Of a stretch of 36,489 bases of DNA, positions 7,739-17,161 are shown piece after piece. The position numbers and the translations under genes are program-made. Below the pieces are notes generated by a model. The model saw only the letters and a program-made list of their open reading frames with translations. It searched no databases and had not been told where the DNA came from. The first letter of the stretch is position 1; every line of letters begins with the position of its first letter. The stretch is from Spirochaetaceae bacterium (GTDB lineage Bacteria; Spirochaetota; Spirochaetia; WRBN01), in assembly GCA_009784515.1 (NCBI GenBank), contig WRBN01000007.1:1-36489 (forward strand). Direction: 5' to 3'.

Positions 7739-8647
7739 TTATTGGCAGCTTGTACCCTTATTGCTAGCAAAAAAGCCTCTGCTTATGTGGCTGCCGTCTG
7801 GTGCAAAACTGGTTGGTTTGCGTTTATATTTGTTAGCGTAATCCTGCGCTAACTTTAAATTAATATTTTTAAAGTTAATCTTTAGAGAATTAGAGGCAAA
7901 GAAGCTTGAGCCGGCCGCTACCTGAAAGTGAATATGCGGCTCCGATGAATTACCGCTATTGCCGCATTTGGCTATTAACTGCCCTCTTTTAACGGCCTCC
8001 CCCACTTTAACATTAAAGCTGTCCTTGATAATATGGGCTATTAAGCTATATTCATCTTCGTGCTTTATGACTATGTAATTGCCTCTTATATCTTTTTTAT
8101 AGGCATCTAGCAGGCTAAAACGCATAATGTTACTCTCACGGCAACGGTTGCCTATCTCCACCACCACACCATCGGCCGGCGCTAAAATAGGTTGATTATA
8201 GCAGTAATAGTTTTCTAGTTTATATTTATTTTCTTTATAACTATTGCAGTGCTTATCAGTTATAAAAAAATCGTAGGCGTAACGTTGTGCCTGTATATCC
8301 CATGAGTGACTATTTTCTTTATCTATCCCGCCATTAACCACCAACCACTCATCTTCAAAAGGTAAAGAATACTCTATAGCCGAGTTATTATTAGGTTTTT
8401 TCTTTAAATTACATATAAATAAATACACTTCACCGAAAAATTGCATAAATACTTGTAAAGTAAATTTTGGCCTAAGGATAATTTCGGCAAGCCAAGATAA
8501 TAAAAAAACCATTACAACAAAACTTACCACACTGGCAGGAATATTATTTACCGCGGGCAACCTAAAAGTTCTTGCTAAAGCTATTAAAACCGAAAAGATA
8601 CAAAACAGCCATTTAACACCTACAATAATATTGATTAATACTCTCAT
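7739..8647 (-). CDS. Membrane-anchored M23 (LytM-like) peptidase
   Basis: The 302-residue protein has two hydrophobic helices at about 5-28 and 38-60, then a soluble M23 domain. Visible domain marks are the APADGVVVEIGN strand, the IKHEDEYSLIAHI segment and the zinc motif HIHFQV near 243. The usual first motif His-x-x-x-Asp is here Arg-Tyr-Ala-Tyr-Asp, so the Asp is kept but the first His ligand is missing at that spot. Other M23 branches have this too, and it leaves open whether the enzyme is an active peptidoglycan endopeptidase or a regulator. It follows leuS by 11 bases with GGGTAG upstream, probably cotranscribed. The function link to leuS is not obvious. Confidence 0.82.
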   Translation of the reverse strand: MRVLINIIVGVKWLFCIFSVLIALARTFRLPAVNNIPASVVSFVVMVFLLSWLAEIILRPKFTLQVFMQFFGEVYLFICNLKKKPNNNSAIEYSLPFEDEWLVVNGGIDKENSHSWDIQAQRYAYDFFITDKHCNSYKENKYKLENYYCYNQPILAPADGVVVEIGNRCRESNIMRFSLLDAYKKDIRGNYIVIKHEDEYSLIAHIIKDSFNVKVGEAVKRGQLIAKCGNSGNSSEPHIHFQVAAGSSFFASNSLKINFKNINLKLAQDYANKYKRKPTSFAPDGSHISRGFFASNKGTSCQ

Positions 8648-8658
8648 CTAACTACCCT

Positions 8659-11067
8659 CTACCCTATAACAATATTAACAATTTTACCCGGTATAGCTAT
8701 TACTTTCTTAACGACCTTGCCGGCGGCCAGCTCGGCCACCTTTTCATTGGCCAAAGCTAGCTCACTTAATTTTTCACTGGTTATATCTTTTGCTACTGTT
8801 AATTCAGCACGTAACTTACCATTTATTTGTACACCAATGGTTACTTCATTATCTATTGTTAGGGCCTCATCGTAAGTCGGCCAAACCTCGTAACTTATGG
8901 TGTCATTATGGCCTAATCGCTGCCAAAGTTCCTCACTCAAATGCGGCGCATAAGGAGCCAATAACTTAACAAAGTTTGGCCATAATTTTGTATAACAATA
9001 TTCTTCTTTGGTGGCTTCATTAATAAAAATCATCATAGCGCTAATGGCGGTGTTAAACTCAAAGTTAGCGGTATCGGCGGTAACTTTTTTAATGGTTTTA
9101 TGCAACAACCTTGTTAAAGCAATGGGCGGCTCAGCGTTGCCGGCAGGTTTGCTAGCTACATCGTAAACTCTGCCCAAAAAGCGACTTATGCCCGATACCA
9201 CAGCGGTAGCCCACGGTTTGGTAGCTGTGAGCGGGCCCATAAACATTTCATAAAGGCGCAAGCTATCGGCACCAAACTGGGTAATAATGTCATCGGGATT
9301 AATCACATTGCCGCGGCTTTTACTCATCTTTTGGTTATCTTCACCCAATATCATACCTTGATTGATAAGCTTAATAAAAGGTTCCGGCGAGCTAACCAAG
9401 CCCATATCATAAAATACCTTATGCCAAAAACGGGCGTAAAGTAGATGCAACACAGCGTGTTCTACCCCGCCTACATACAAATTAACAGGCAGCCAATATT
9501 TTTCTTTAGCACCATCACAAAAAGCTTTATCATTTAAAGGGTCGGTATAACGCAAATAGTACCAGCAGCTGCCGGCCCACTGGGGCATCGTATTAGTCTC
9601 GCGCTTGGCTGGGCCACCACAGGCAGGGCAAATAGTATTTACCCATTCGGTTATGGCCGCCAATGGGCTTTCCCCAGTACCGCTAGGAGTATAACTACTC
9701 ACGTTAGGCAAGGTTAGCGGCAATTCGCTTTCGGGCAGCGGTACAATTCCGCATTCTGTACAGTGCACAATAGGGATAGGCTCGCCCCAATAGCGTTGGC
9801 GGCTAAACAGCCAATCGCGTAATTTGTATTGTACAGTTTTTTCACCTAAGTTATGCTCTTGTAAATAATCAATAATAAGTTTTTTGGCCTCTGTGGTGCT
9901 TTTGCCATTAATAAAATCACTATTCATAGCAACACCCTCGCCGGTAAAGCATTCTCCCGGTTGGCCGCCGTTTACCACCTCTATAATGGGCAGGTTATAC
10001 TGTTTGGCAAATTCATTATCACGTTCATCGTGGCCGGGCACCGCCATAATAGCGCCGGTACCGTAACTGGCCAGCACATAGTCACCCAACCATATCGGTA
10101 CCCTTTCCTTGTTAATAGGGTTAATGGCATAAGCCCCGCTAAAAACACCGGTTTTATGCTTAGATAAATCGGTACGTTCCAGCTCGCTCTTTAAGGCCAC
10201 AGCCTCTATATATTTATTTACCTCATCTTTTTGATTAATAGTTACAATTTTACTCACCAATTTATGTTCAGGGGCTAGCACCACATAGGTAGCGCCATAC
10301 AAGGTATCGGGCCGAGTGGTATACACCTTAATAACATCGTTACTACCCTCTACGGTAAAATTGATACAAGCTCCTTCGCTACGGCCTATCCAGTTTTGCT
10401 GCATAGTTTTTAATGATGGCGGCCAATCTAACTCATCTAGGCCGGCTAACAATTTATCTCCGTAAGCCGTTATCTTTAATAACCATTGCCTAAGTTGTTT
10501 ACGCGTTACTTTAGTGCCGCAACGCTCGCAAGCGCCATCGTTTAACACCTCTTCATTGGCAAGGCCGGTTAAACAGCTGGGGCACCAATTGATAGGCGCT
10601 TCACTTTCGTAAGCTAATCCTTGTTTGTATAGTTGTAAAAAAAGCCATTGTGTCCATTTGTAATAAGATGGCTCGTGGGTAGAAAGTTCGCGGCTCCAAT
10701 CGTAGCTAAAACCTAAGGCCTTAATTTGTTCTCTAAAACGTTTAATATTGGCTTCGGTCGTAACAAGCGGATGAGTGCCGGTTTTAATGGCGTAATTTTC
10801 GGCGGGTAGGCCAAAGCTGTCAAAGCCCATCGGGTGCAATACATGGTAACCGTTGGCACGCAGGTAACGGCAGTAAATATCTGTAGCGGTATAACCTTCG
10901 GGGTGGCCAACGTGCAGGCCGGCGGCGGAGGGATAAGGGAACATATCGAGGATATATTTACGTTTATCCTTTGCTATGTTTTCATCTTCGGTAACTTTAA
11001 AAGTTTGGTTGCTTTCCCAGTAGTTTTGCCATTTTTTTTCGATTTCACTAAAATTGTATCGTGCCAT
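8659..11067 (-). CDS. leuS: Leucyl-tRNA synthetase
   Basis: Class I synthetase that charges tRNA-Leu and proofreads misactivated amino acids. The 802-residue chain has the HIGH-type motif LHVGH at 51-55 (after MFPYPSAAG), a zinc-like CxxC set (CPSC, CERC), the CP1 editing domain with [13 protein letters not shown] and GHDERD, and the KMSKS loop ([10 protein letters not shown]) before the anticodon-binding domain. The C-terminus is intact. The start at 11067 gives [14 protein letters not shown], the usual beginning. There is no good Shine-Dalgarno and the -10 lies 8 bases before the ATG, so the mRNA may be leaderless. Divergent from an unknown gene at 11169; followed by the M23 gene. Confidence 0.98.
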   Translation of the reverse strand: MARYNFSEIEKKWQNYWESNQTFKVTEDENIAKDKRKYILDMFPYPSAAGLHVGHPEGYTATDIYCRYLRANGYHVLHPMGFDSFGLPAENYAIKTGTHPLVTTEANIKRFREQIKALGFSYDWSRELSTHEPSYYKWTQWLFLQLYKQGLAYESEAPINWCPSCLTGLANEEVLNDGACERCGTKVTRKQLRQWLLKITAYGDKLLAGLDELDWPPSLKTMQQNWIGRSEGACINFTVEGSNDVIKVYTTRPDTLYGATYVVLAPEHKLVSKIVTINQKDEVNKYIEAVALKSELERTDLSKHKTGVFSGAYAINPINKERVPIWLGDYVLASYGTGAIMAVPGHDERDNEFAKQYNLPIIEVVNGGQPGECFTGEGVAMNSDFINGKSTTEAKKLIIDYLQEHNLGEKTVQYKLRDWLFSRQRYWGEPIPIVHCTECGIVPLPESELPLTLPNVSSYTPSGTGESPLAAITEWVNTICPACGGPAKRETNTMPQWAGSCWYYLRYTDPLNDKAFCDGAKEKYWLPVNLYVGGVEHAVLHLLYARFWHKVFYDMGLVSSPEPFIKLINQGMILGEDNQKMSKSRGNVINPDDIITQFGADSLRLYEMFMGPLTATKPWATAVVSGISRFLGRVYDVASKPAGNAEPPIALTRLLHKTIKKVTADTANFEFNTAISAMMIFINEATKEEYCYTKLWPNFVKLLAPYAPHLSEELWQRLGHNDTISYEVWPTYDEALTIDNEVTIGVQINGKLRAELTVAKDITSEKLSELALANEKVAELAAGKVVKKVIAIPGKIVNIVIG

Positions 11068-11075
11068 AATGTCTT

Positions 11076-11104
11076 AGTTTAGCTTATTTTGCTAAAGTTG
11101 TAAA
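11076..11104 (-). promoter_or_regulatory. leuS promoter, probably leaderless
   Basis: Minus strand TTTACA (11104-11099), 17-base spacer, TAAACT (11081-11076). Eight bases remain to the leuS ATG and there is no ribosome site. Confidence 0.55.
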
Positions 11105-11120
11105 GAGCGCCTGCCTTTAG

Positions 11121-11149
11121 TTGACAGCAGCATAGTTATTGTTTATTAT
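11121..11149 (+). promoter_or_regulatory. Promoter of the gene at 11169
   Basis: TTGACA (11121-11126), 17-base spacer, TATTAT (11144-11149). It places transcription start near 11156, which excludes a translation start at 11139 and supports 11169. Confidence 0.7.
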
Positions 11150-11168
11150 AACAAACACAGGAGAGCCT

Positions 11169-11756
11169 ATGCGTTATCACTTTGCCAACTATCATGATGA
11201 AGAACAAGATTATAAGGACAATTTATTACGAAAACGTTATCGGCAAGAGTTTGAAGAGCTGTACTCAAAATGTTCTCCCTCTATGCAGTTGGCTTTAAAA
11301 TACCCTAAAATGTCGCGTACCCCCGATTGGTGGTTTAACTTTCATGATGCCTTTATTTTAGCCACCACTCTCGATGAAGTGCGTAACATCTTTATTATGG
11401 AGGTAATGGCTTGGGCCGCCGGCGAACTTATAGAGGAGGAAAACCGCTGGGACGGTTTTTGGTTTAAAAGAATCTTTAGCTTTACCGGTTTTGATAACAA
11501 CCATAGCTTTGTACCCAAAATTTCATCAAAAGAATATTTTGAAATTATTGATAGCGAGTTTCATTATAACCATTACTATAAACAATATGAGTTTTACCTG
11601 CGCTCATACGGCGAGCGACACAAAGCTTGGCTGTGGTGGCAACCCAACGAATTTAAGCTAACCTTTACCGATATGCACATCATAAAAGACAAACCTATAC
11701 CCGATGATTACGACCGTTTTGCCAACTTACTACAAAAAAGAAAGCGAGTTTTCTAA
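11169..11756 (+). CDS. Hypothetical protein, Trp- and Tyr-rich
   Basis: I do not recognise this 195-residue cytoplasmic protein. It has no signal peptide or membrane segment. It begins with an acidic, helical stretch (HDEEQDYKDNLLRKRY), carries a Trp-rich patch (TPDWWFNFHDAF) and a later AWLWWQPNEFKLTF segment, and ends in basic QKRKRVF. The ATG at 11169 was chosen over one 30 bases upstream because AGGAGAG sits 4-10 bases before it and the promoter overlaps the earlier start. Codon use matches the neighbours, so it looks resident. It has its own promoter and stands between leuS and the dut operon. Confidence 0.75.
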   Translation: MRYHFANYHDEEQDYKDNLLRKRYRQEFEELYSKCSPSMQLALKYPKMSRTPDWWFNFHDAFILATTLDEVRNIFIMEVMAWAAGELIEEENRWDGFWFKRIFSFTGFDNNHSFVPKISSKEYFEIIDSEFHYNHYYKQYEFYLRSYGERHKAWLWWQPNEFKLTFTDMHIIKDKPIPDDYDRFANLLQKRKRVF

Positions 11757-11860
11757 TAATAGTATTAATTTAATTAATATTTAATGAGAGTAAAATAAAT
11801 TGCTGCATTACATGCAAACGGGTTGCAGGCCCTCTTTTAAAGCTGTAGGCTGGCAAACCC

Positions 11861-11866
11861 GATAAT
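11861..11866 (+). promoter_or_regulatory. Possible -10 element of dut, leaderless type
   Basis: GATAAT lies six bases before the dut ATG, which lacks a ribosome site. No good -35 is present 17 bases upstream. A hairpin pairing CGGGTTGC (near 11818-11825) with GCAAACCCG (one bulge, ending near 11861) occupies the spacer, so a structured site or terminator remnant is an alternative reading. Confidence 0.3.
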
Positions 11867-11872
11867 TTAACT

Positions 11873-12304
11873 ATGAAGAAAATTAAAGTACGGCAGCTGG
11901 CAGGCCATACTCCGCTTTATGCCACTAACCATGCCGCCGGTGCCGATTTAACAGCTTTAATTGCCGCAGATATTACTTTAAAACCACTAGCTAAAGCTAT
12001 CATTAGCACCGGCTTAATATTAGCTATCCCTAACGGCTACGAAGGGCAAGTGCGCAGCCGCAGCGGCCTATCCAGTAAATATGGCATTATGGTAATAAAT
12101 GGGGTAGGCACCATCGACAGCGATTATCGCGGCGAAATTAAAGTACCCTTAATTAACTTAAGTAACGAAGATTATACCATTAAAAATGGCGACCGCATTG
12201 CCCAATTAGTTATTAGCCCTGTAGTGCAAGCTAAATTTATTAAAGTAAGCAAATTAAAGGCAACGAGGCGAGGAGCAGGCGGCTTTGGCAGCAGCGGTTA
12301 CTAA
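11873..12304 (+). CDS. dut: dUTP pyrophosphatase (dUTPase)
   Basis: Trimeric dUTPase hydrolyses dUTP to dUMP and pyrophosphate, keeping uracil out of DNA and feeding dTMP synthesis. All five family motifs are present in 143 residues: AGADL, RSRSGLS, NGVGTIDSDYRGEI, NGDRIAQLV and the C-terminal RGAGGFGSSG lid. The catalytic Asp lies in TIDSDYRG. Length is normal. The ATG has no clear ribosome site. It begins a run of seven plus-strand genes ending with the helicase, with 18 bases to the next start. Confidence 0.97.
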   Translation: MKKIKVRQLAGHTPLYATNHAAGADLTALIAADITLKPLAKAIISTGLILAIPNGYEGQVRSRSGLSSKYGIMVINGVGTIDSDYRGEIKVPLINLSNEDYTIKNGDRIAQLVISPVVQAKFIKVSKLKATRRGAGGFGSSGY

Positions 12305-12307
12305 ATA

Positions 12308-12338
12308 AGTGAAAGGTGAAAATTGAAAACTGAAAAAA
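12308..12338 (+). repeat. GTGAAA-rich intergenic repeat, copy 2
   Basis: The dut-lipoprotein junction is an A/G-rich TGAAA string (AGTGAAAGGTGAAAATTG, then AAAACTGAAAA), resembling the spacer at 1262-1307 read on the minus strand. It runs into the start of the next gene and supplies its ribosome site (AAGGTG). Confidence 0.35.
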
Positions 12339-13381
12339 TAATTTGGGCGCCATTACAAGCCGCTATAAACGGTGCCGCAACCCATCGTTGTAGGATAACT
12401 TTATTATTTATATTACTAAATTTGCTCTCCTGTGCGACTATTCCCTCAAATAATTTAGAGGGAGCGGCACAACCTTTAAATGAACCAACCCCTATAAATA
12501 ATCCTGTCGAACTACCCTCAATGGCACCGGAACCGGTTTTAACCAATGATGAGTTAACCCTTTACCTCTTTGAGCAGTTTACCGCAGAGCAGCAACAGCT
12601 GACTAAAGCTTTACTTTTAACAATTAACCCTAAAAATTTAAATGATGATTGGCTGCCCCATTATCATCGCTTAGTTTTTAGTTTATTTATAACTCAGCTA
12701 AATTATCACGAAGTTGGCCTTACTAGTCCAGCGATTACTACCTTAGCCTATGATAATAATAGCTTATGGCTAGGTGATGAAGCCGGCAGCATTGTTAAAT
12801 ATAATTTACAAAACAATCATATACTAACTTTACGGCAAAGCGGCGGCCAAATTAATAGCTTTTACATAAATGAAAACGAAGTATGGGCTATCGCCGTCGA
12901 CGGCTTATTACGTTATCACAAAGAGAGCGAAGCTATTAGCTTTTTTCCTTTAGCAAATAGCCGGCAACTGGTTAGCTATAATGGCCAGCTAGTTTTATTA
13001 CGGGAGGGAAATCTTTTTACCCTAAACGGCCATAACTTTGTGGCCAGTGATACCCCATCTTTAGCTAAAGTAAGCGAAATTTTTATTTTTTTTAACGATT
13101 TAGTGGCCATTGCAGAAAGCGATGTATGGTTTTACTATGAAGATAAATGGCAGCCAGCTTCTTTTTTTTCTAGCGCTGCCCTGTTTGAGCACGCAAACCT
13201 TAACCTAGACCAGCCAACCGAAGAGTTAGTAACTAAAATAAATAATTTTTTGCCAAAAAATGACCCTTTCTTAACTAACTTTGAAGGCTTAAAGCTGCTG
13301 GCTACTAGCCCTCATCACCTATTTTTGGTAAGCTACGGAGCGGTGATAATAGTTGATAAAGCTTTTTTACAAACACTTTAG
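12323..13381 (+). CDS. Hypothetical lipoprotein with propeller-like repeats
   Basis: The 352-residue product uses a TTG start (AAGGTG about 5 bases before); TGA lies two codons upstream in frame and no ATG exists early. A hydrophobic segment RITLLFILLNLLSC ends in a lipobox with Cys at 37, so the N-terminal extension before it is unusually long for a signal peptide. A Pro-rich linker follows, then short repeats such as NSLWLGDEAGSIVKYNL and NEVWAIAVDGLLRYH that resemble beta-propeller blades (strand, turn, Trp). It sits between dut and lptF/lptG and overlaps the lptF start, so a role in the cell envelope is possible but only inferred. Family not recognised. Confidence 0.7.
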   Translation: MKTEKIIWAPLQAAINGAATHRCRITLLFILLNLLSCATIPSNNLEGAAQPLNEPTPINNPVELPSMAPEPVLTNDELTLYLFEQFTAEQQQLTKALLLTINPKNLNDDWLPHYHRLVFSLFITQLNYHEVGLTSPAITTLAYDNNSLWLGDEAGSIVKYNLQNNHILTLRQSGGQINSFYINENEVWAIAVDGLLRYHKESEAISFFPLANSRQLVSYNGQLVLLREGNLFTLNGHNFVASDTPSLAKVSEIFIFFNDLVAIAESDVWFYYEDKWQPASFFSSAALFEHANLNLDQPTEELVTKINNFLPKNDPFLTNFEGLKLLATSPHHLFLVSYGAVIIVDKAFLQTL

Positions 13382-14597
13382 TAAACATTTTAATATTATA
13401 GAGCGTTACTTGCTTAAAAGCTACCTACAATATCATTTGGTAACTTTAAGTTTGCTTTATCTTATATTAGTTATTAACCAATTATTAGTAGAGATTGAGC
13501 TTTTAGTGGCTAACAATATTAGCTTATGGCTTATTCTAGAGCTTATCATTGCTTTTTCACCCATTATTTTTATGTGGGCCTTTCCTTTTTCTAGTATGCT
13601 GGCCACCTTATTAGCCTTAACAAGCTTTAGTAAAACTAACCAAATATTGGCTATGCGGCTGCAAGGTTTTACCACCAAAGAAATTTTTAAACCCTTTGCT
13701 TTATACAGCTTAATGGCCTTTATCGTAGCTTTTATCGTTACCAACTGGCTTATGCCTATTTCTACCAATAATTACGAAGAAGTAGCCCGCCGTATTGCCA
13801 GCAGTAACCCGCACATTATTTTAGAAGAAGGACGCTTTAGTGAATTTGCCGGGCGTTTTATTAGTATAGATACGATTGACGGCGATAACTTTCAGGGCAT
13901 ATTTATTATTGATAACGACGAAGATGGCCGCCGGCGCGTTTCATTTGCCCCCAGCGGTCGTTTAGTAAATGCCGACAATGCTTTTGTTTTACAGTTAAAT
14001 AATTTTAGCTCGCTGGCTACTCCTAATAACTTTTGGCAACTAGACTTTAGAACGATAGAGGCCGATACAATGATTTATAGTTTTACTTTTGATAACCTTG
14101 CTAACATTAATATTGGTGAAGAAAGCGGCCTAGAGCTGCTGCGAAGTTTTGACCTAGAGTACCAAAGACTGCAAAGGCTTATCAACGAACGGCTTAATAA
14201 CAACGAAGGCATTAGGTTAGCTATGCACCGCGCCTACCAAAATCAAAATGAAACCGAGCTAAGAAACCTCTATCAACAATATATCCAAAATTTAAACTAC
14301 AGACCCTCTTTAAATACTTTAAAACGCAACTATATTAAATTGCACGAAAGAATAATGATGCCGGTATTGGTTGTACTTTTTTGTTTTTTAGCTTTTAGCC
14401 TATCTTTAAATAATTACAAAAAATACAACGAATTACTGTTAATTATCGGAGTTATTTTACTTTTTGTTTACTGGCTTTTACTCATCTTTGTACGCGGGCA
14501 ATATTTAAGCGGTGATTTTCCGCCTATCTTTTTATTTACGCCCGATATTATTTTTATTATCCTAGCCGGCAGCTTGTACCTTAGGGGGCAGCGATGA
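13353..14597 (+). CDS. lptF: LptF/LptG-family (YjgP/YjgQ) permease, first copy
   Basis: One of the two inner-membrane permease subunits that, with LptB ATPase, extract lipopolysaccharide or a similar glycolipid and pass it to the envelope bridge. The 414-residue protein has three hydrophobic helices near the N-terminus, including the family stretch FPFSSMLATLLALTSFSKTNQILAMRLQGF, a long periplasmic domain (about 130-325), and three C-terminal helices. The start is uncertain: TTG at 13353 overlaps the preceding gene by 29 bases and directly follows TAG; homologues begin near IIERYLLKSYL, about 14 codons later, where no ATG exists. The next gene overlaps by four bases (ATGA). Whether this copy is F or G cannot be decided by eye. 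Confidence 0.88.
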   Translation: MIKLFYKHFSKHFNIIERYLLKSYLQYHLVTLSLLYLILVINQLLVEIELLVANNISLWLILELIIAFSPIIFMWAFPFSSMLATLLALTSFSKTNQILAMRLQGFTTKEIFKPFALYSLMAFIVAFIVTNWLMPISTNNYEEVARRIASSNPHIILEEGRFSEFAGRFISIDTIDGDNFQGIFIIDNDEDGRRRVSFAPSGRLVNADNAFVLQLNNFSSLATPNNFWQLDFRTIEADTMIYSFTFDNLANINIGEESGLELLRSFDLEYQRLQRLINERLNNNEGIRLAMHRAYQNQNETELRNLYQQYIQNLNYRPSLNTLKRNYIKLHERIMMPVLVVLFCFLAFSLSLNNYKKYNELLLIIGVILLFVYWLLLIFVRGQYLSGDFPPIFLFTPDIIFIILAGSLYLRGQR

Positions 14598-15676
14598 TAA
14601 TTGAACGTTACTTTTTATTTTATTATTTGCGTATTTTTTTAATAACTATGGCCCTTTTAACTTTTTTGGCCCAACTTATCGATTTACTAACTGTATTATG
14701 GCCTTTGCTTAACGATGAGGAATTTACCTTAGCTACGATTATGCCGCTGTGGCTTTATCACTTTCCCAACAGTTTGCTTACGATGCTACCTTTTGCCATT
14801 TTATTTAGCGTAGCTTATATGGTAGCCACTATTATGAGTAACGGCGAGTTACTTGGGGCTTTAAGTATGGGTTTTTCTATTTATAGGTTATTTAGGCTAT
14901 GGCTATTATTAGGTATTTTGTTTAGTATAGCGGCCTTTTTTTTAAGCGATTTAACACCTATTAACAACCAAAGACGCAGCCACATTAACCACAACACGGC
15001 CCTTACCCGCCAAAGCGGTTTAACTATACGCACAGCTAACGGTTTTTTTCATAGCGCCAGCCATAATGTTAATCAAAACTCCTTTAGTAATGTCATTATC
15101 ATCGAGATAGAGGCCGGACAAATAACCCGCCGTCTTGATGCCTTAGTGGCGCGTTACTTGGGCGAAGGCGAAGAGCGTGCTTTACAACTGAGCGATGTAC
15201 GGATTATCACCGATAACGAAGCCAGTTTTTTTAGTGAATATACCTATGAAGAAATTTTTGAAAACCCTATCATCGAGCATTTAAATGTTAATACCTCTTT
15301 TCTTACTTTAAGGCAATTAAGAGAGCATAGTAATTTTTTGCGTATTAATGGTTTATCTTATCGCTCGGCTTTATTTACTTATTATAGCAGGTTAGCTAAA
15401 CCCTTAGAGACGTTGCTTATAACTTTAATGATATTTGTTATAAGTAAAAGAATTGTTAAAAATAGCTTATTTTATACTATCACTACCTGCTTTATTAGTG
15501 CTATAGTACTTTATGTTTTAGTAATGATGAGTAATTATTGGGCACAAAATACATTTAATTTAATTTTGGTAGCTTATTTGCCATATTTAATTTTTTGTGC
15601 TATAATACTGTTGTATATGAGCGACAGCCAAAGCTACTTAAAACAGTTCTTATTTAAATTAAATTCAAGGAGATAA
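14594..15676 (+). CDS. lptG: LptF/LptG-family permease, second copy
   Basis: Partner of the preceding permease in the LptBFG transporter. The 360-residue chain starts MIIERYFLFYYLRIFL, the typical beginning of the family, has the LPNSLLTMLPFAILFSVAYMVATIMSNGELLGALSMGFS helix-loop-helix region (only paraphrased order: Pro-Asn, hydrophobic, then Asn-Gly-Glu), a periplasmic domain and three C-terminal helices. It overlaps the upstream gene through ATGA, which indicates translational coupling and equal amounts. No lptA, lptB or lptC is in the window. Spirochaetes without classical lipopolysaccharide also keep these genes, so the cargo is open. Confidence 0.88.
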   Translation: MIIERYFLFYYLRIFLITMALLTFLAQLIDLLTVLWPLLNDEEFTLATIMPLWLYHFPNSLLTMLPFAILFSVAYMVATIMSNGELLGALSMGFSIYRLFRLWLLLGILFSIAAFFLSDLTPINNQRRSHINHNTALTRQSGLTIRTANGFFHSASHNVNQNSFSNVIIIEIEAGQITRRLDALVARYLGEGEERALQLSDVRIITDNEASFFSEYTYEEIFENPIIEHLNVNTSFLTLRQLREHSNFLRINGLSYRSALFTYYSRLAKPLETLLITLMIFVISKRIVKNSLFYTITTCFISAIVLYVLVMMSNYWAQNTFNLILVAYLPYLIFCAIILLYMSDSQSYLKQFLFKLNSRR

Positions 15677-15678
15677 AC

Positions 15679-16116
15679 ATGAAAAAATACTTGCCAATTT
15701 TATTTTTGTTAATATTAATTATGCCGGCACTGGCTCAAAATCAATTTGACCACGGCTACACGGTGCAAACGGTTTATGTTATTAGGGTAGCACAGCATGC
15801 CAATGGTTATTTGGTACGTTATGTTAAAACCAGCGATGGCCAGCCGGCTACTACCTTTATCCCTCATAGCTGGTTTAGGACTGTTGATGCCGATGGTAAC
15901 CCACGTGCTAACCAAAATGAGCAAAGCCAACTCTTTTGGGGACGGGGCGATACCTTTCCACGCTTATCGGTCCTCTCGCGTGATGGGCAAGTTGTATCGG
16001 TGCGTTTATATTTAAGCAGTAACTTAAACGATTTTACTTGGGCTACTTTTAATAATAACTCGGCCTTTGCCGCCGAATTTAGCCGTATGGAGGAAAACCC
16101 TACTTTTGAATTTTAA
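15679..16116 (+). CDS. Small secreted protein of unknown function
   Basis: The 145-residue product has a clear signal peptide (MKKYLPILFLLILIMPALAQ, cleavage expected after ALA). The mature part is beta-rich, with HGYTVQTVYVIRVAQH, a PHSWFRTVDADGNPR stretch and FEF at the end. I do not recognise a family. AAGGAGATAAAC precedes the ATG and only two bases separate it from lptG, so it is cotranslated with the lpt genes and may be an exported partner of glycolipid transport. That role is inference from position only. It is followed by nrnA after one base. Confidence 0.72.
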   Translation: MKKYLPILFLLILIMPALAQNQFDHGYTVQTVYVIRVAQHANGYLVRYVKTSDGQPATTFIPHSWFRTVDADGNPRANQNEQSQLFWGRGDTFPRLSVLSRDGQVVSVRLYLSSNLNDFTWATFNNNSAFAAEFSRMEENPTFEF

Positions 16117-16117
16117 G

Positions 16118-17146
16118 ATGGAAAAAATTAAACAATATATATTAGAGCACAATTCTTTTATTATTACCGGCCATGAAGGACCAGATTTAGATACCGTCGG
16201 CAGCGTACTCGCCTTAACCTCTTTTTTAAAACGTTTAGGTAAAGAGGCAGTAGCTTGTTCGGCCGGCCCCTTTACCCGCACCGAAGTAATGAGATATGAA
16301 AAAGAGTTTAATAAAATTAAAGGGTTTGACCCAAATACCCTTCCGCTCCCCTTTTTTATCAACGATAAACCGGTAGATGCCGCCATCTTGGTAGATTGCA
16401 GCAGTATTAAACGTACAGGATATACGGCTTTACCTTGCAGTTTTATGGTCATAGACCACCATGCCCTAAGCGAAGACGATAGCGGCAGCGGTTATATCGA
16501 CCCAGATTCGCCCTCTACGACCTTGCTTATCGCTCGGCTTATTAAAGATTTTGGCTATCAAATTACCACCGAAGAAGCTAACTGGCTGCTTTTAGGCTTT
16601 TGCGCCGATACTGCTTTTTTTAAACATCTTAACGACGGATATGCCGGTAATTACCTGCGGGAAGTAGCCGATTTACTAGATGCCGGCGCTTCGTTAAAAG
16701 AAACTGGTAATAACCTTGAGGCATTATTTAATTTACCTAGCCGCCATTATTTAGGTCATTTGATTTACCACACCGTCAGCCATTACGCGGGAAAATTATT
16801 AATTGTTAAAGAAAGCCGGCAAGAAAAAATGAATTTTATTGAAAAACTTACGTGGGAAAATAAATTGCCGGTAAACTTTGATGAAGATATTTTACGCGAT
16901 AGCGATATGCTTTACCAGTTACTGCTTACCGTTAGCGGGGTGGAAGTAGTGGCACTGCTTAAGGAAGATGAACGTGGTATTAATGTAAGTTTACGCTCTA
17001 AAAATTTAATCGATGTAAATAGCATAGCTTATCAATTTGGCGGCGGCGGCCATAAAAAAGCGGCCGGCTTTTCAAGCCAAACTAAAACTTTAAAAAATGT
17101 AGAAAAAAATTTACTAAAGAGCTTTAAGCCTTTATTAGATAGATAA
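16118..17146 (+). CDS. nrnA: DHH-family phosphoesterase, NrnA type
   Basis: Bifunctional oligoribonuclease/pAp phosphatase family: Mn-dependent removal of nucleotides from very short RNAs and dephosphorylation of 3'-phosphoadenosine 5'-phosphate. Motifs in order: GHEGPDLDTVGS (motif I), the VDCSS motif, VIDHH (the DHH triad), a later FCADTAFFK and the C-terminal DHHA1 motif GGGGHKKAAGF. The 342-residue length fits NrnA. An ATG 51 bases upstream (16067) is in frame, but family alignment begins at MEKIKQYILEHN, one base after the previous stop, so coupling rather than a ribosome site is likely. Close relatives hydrolyse cyclic dinucleotides (GdpP/DhhP), so a signalling role is the main alternative. 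Confidence 0.88.
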   Translation: MEKIKQYILEHNSFIITGHEGPDLDTVGSVLALTSFLKRLGKEAVACSAGPFTRTEVMRYEKEFNKIKGFDPNTLPLPFFINDKPVDAAILVDCSSIKRTGYTALPCSFMVIDHHALSEDDSGSGYIDPDSPSTTLLIARLIKDFGYQITTEEANWLLLGFCADTAFFKHLNDGYAGNYLREVADLLDAGASLKETGNNLEALFNLPSRHYLGHLIYHTVSHYAGKLLIVKESRQEKMNFIEKLTWENKLPVNFDEDILRDSDMLYQLLLTVSGVEVVALLKEDERGINVSLRSKNLIDVNSIAYQFGGGGHKKAAGFSSQTKTLKNVEKNLLKSFKPLLDR

Positions 17147-17161
17147 AGGCTTAAAATAACT

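Noticed and set aside
11139-11168. Earlier ATG for the Trp-rich protein
   Set aside because: Located inside the promoter; AGGAGAG precedes 11169 instead.
16067-16117. Upstream ATG for the DHH phosphoesterase
   Set aside because: Overlaps the previous gene by 50 bases and adds residues not expected in the family.
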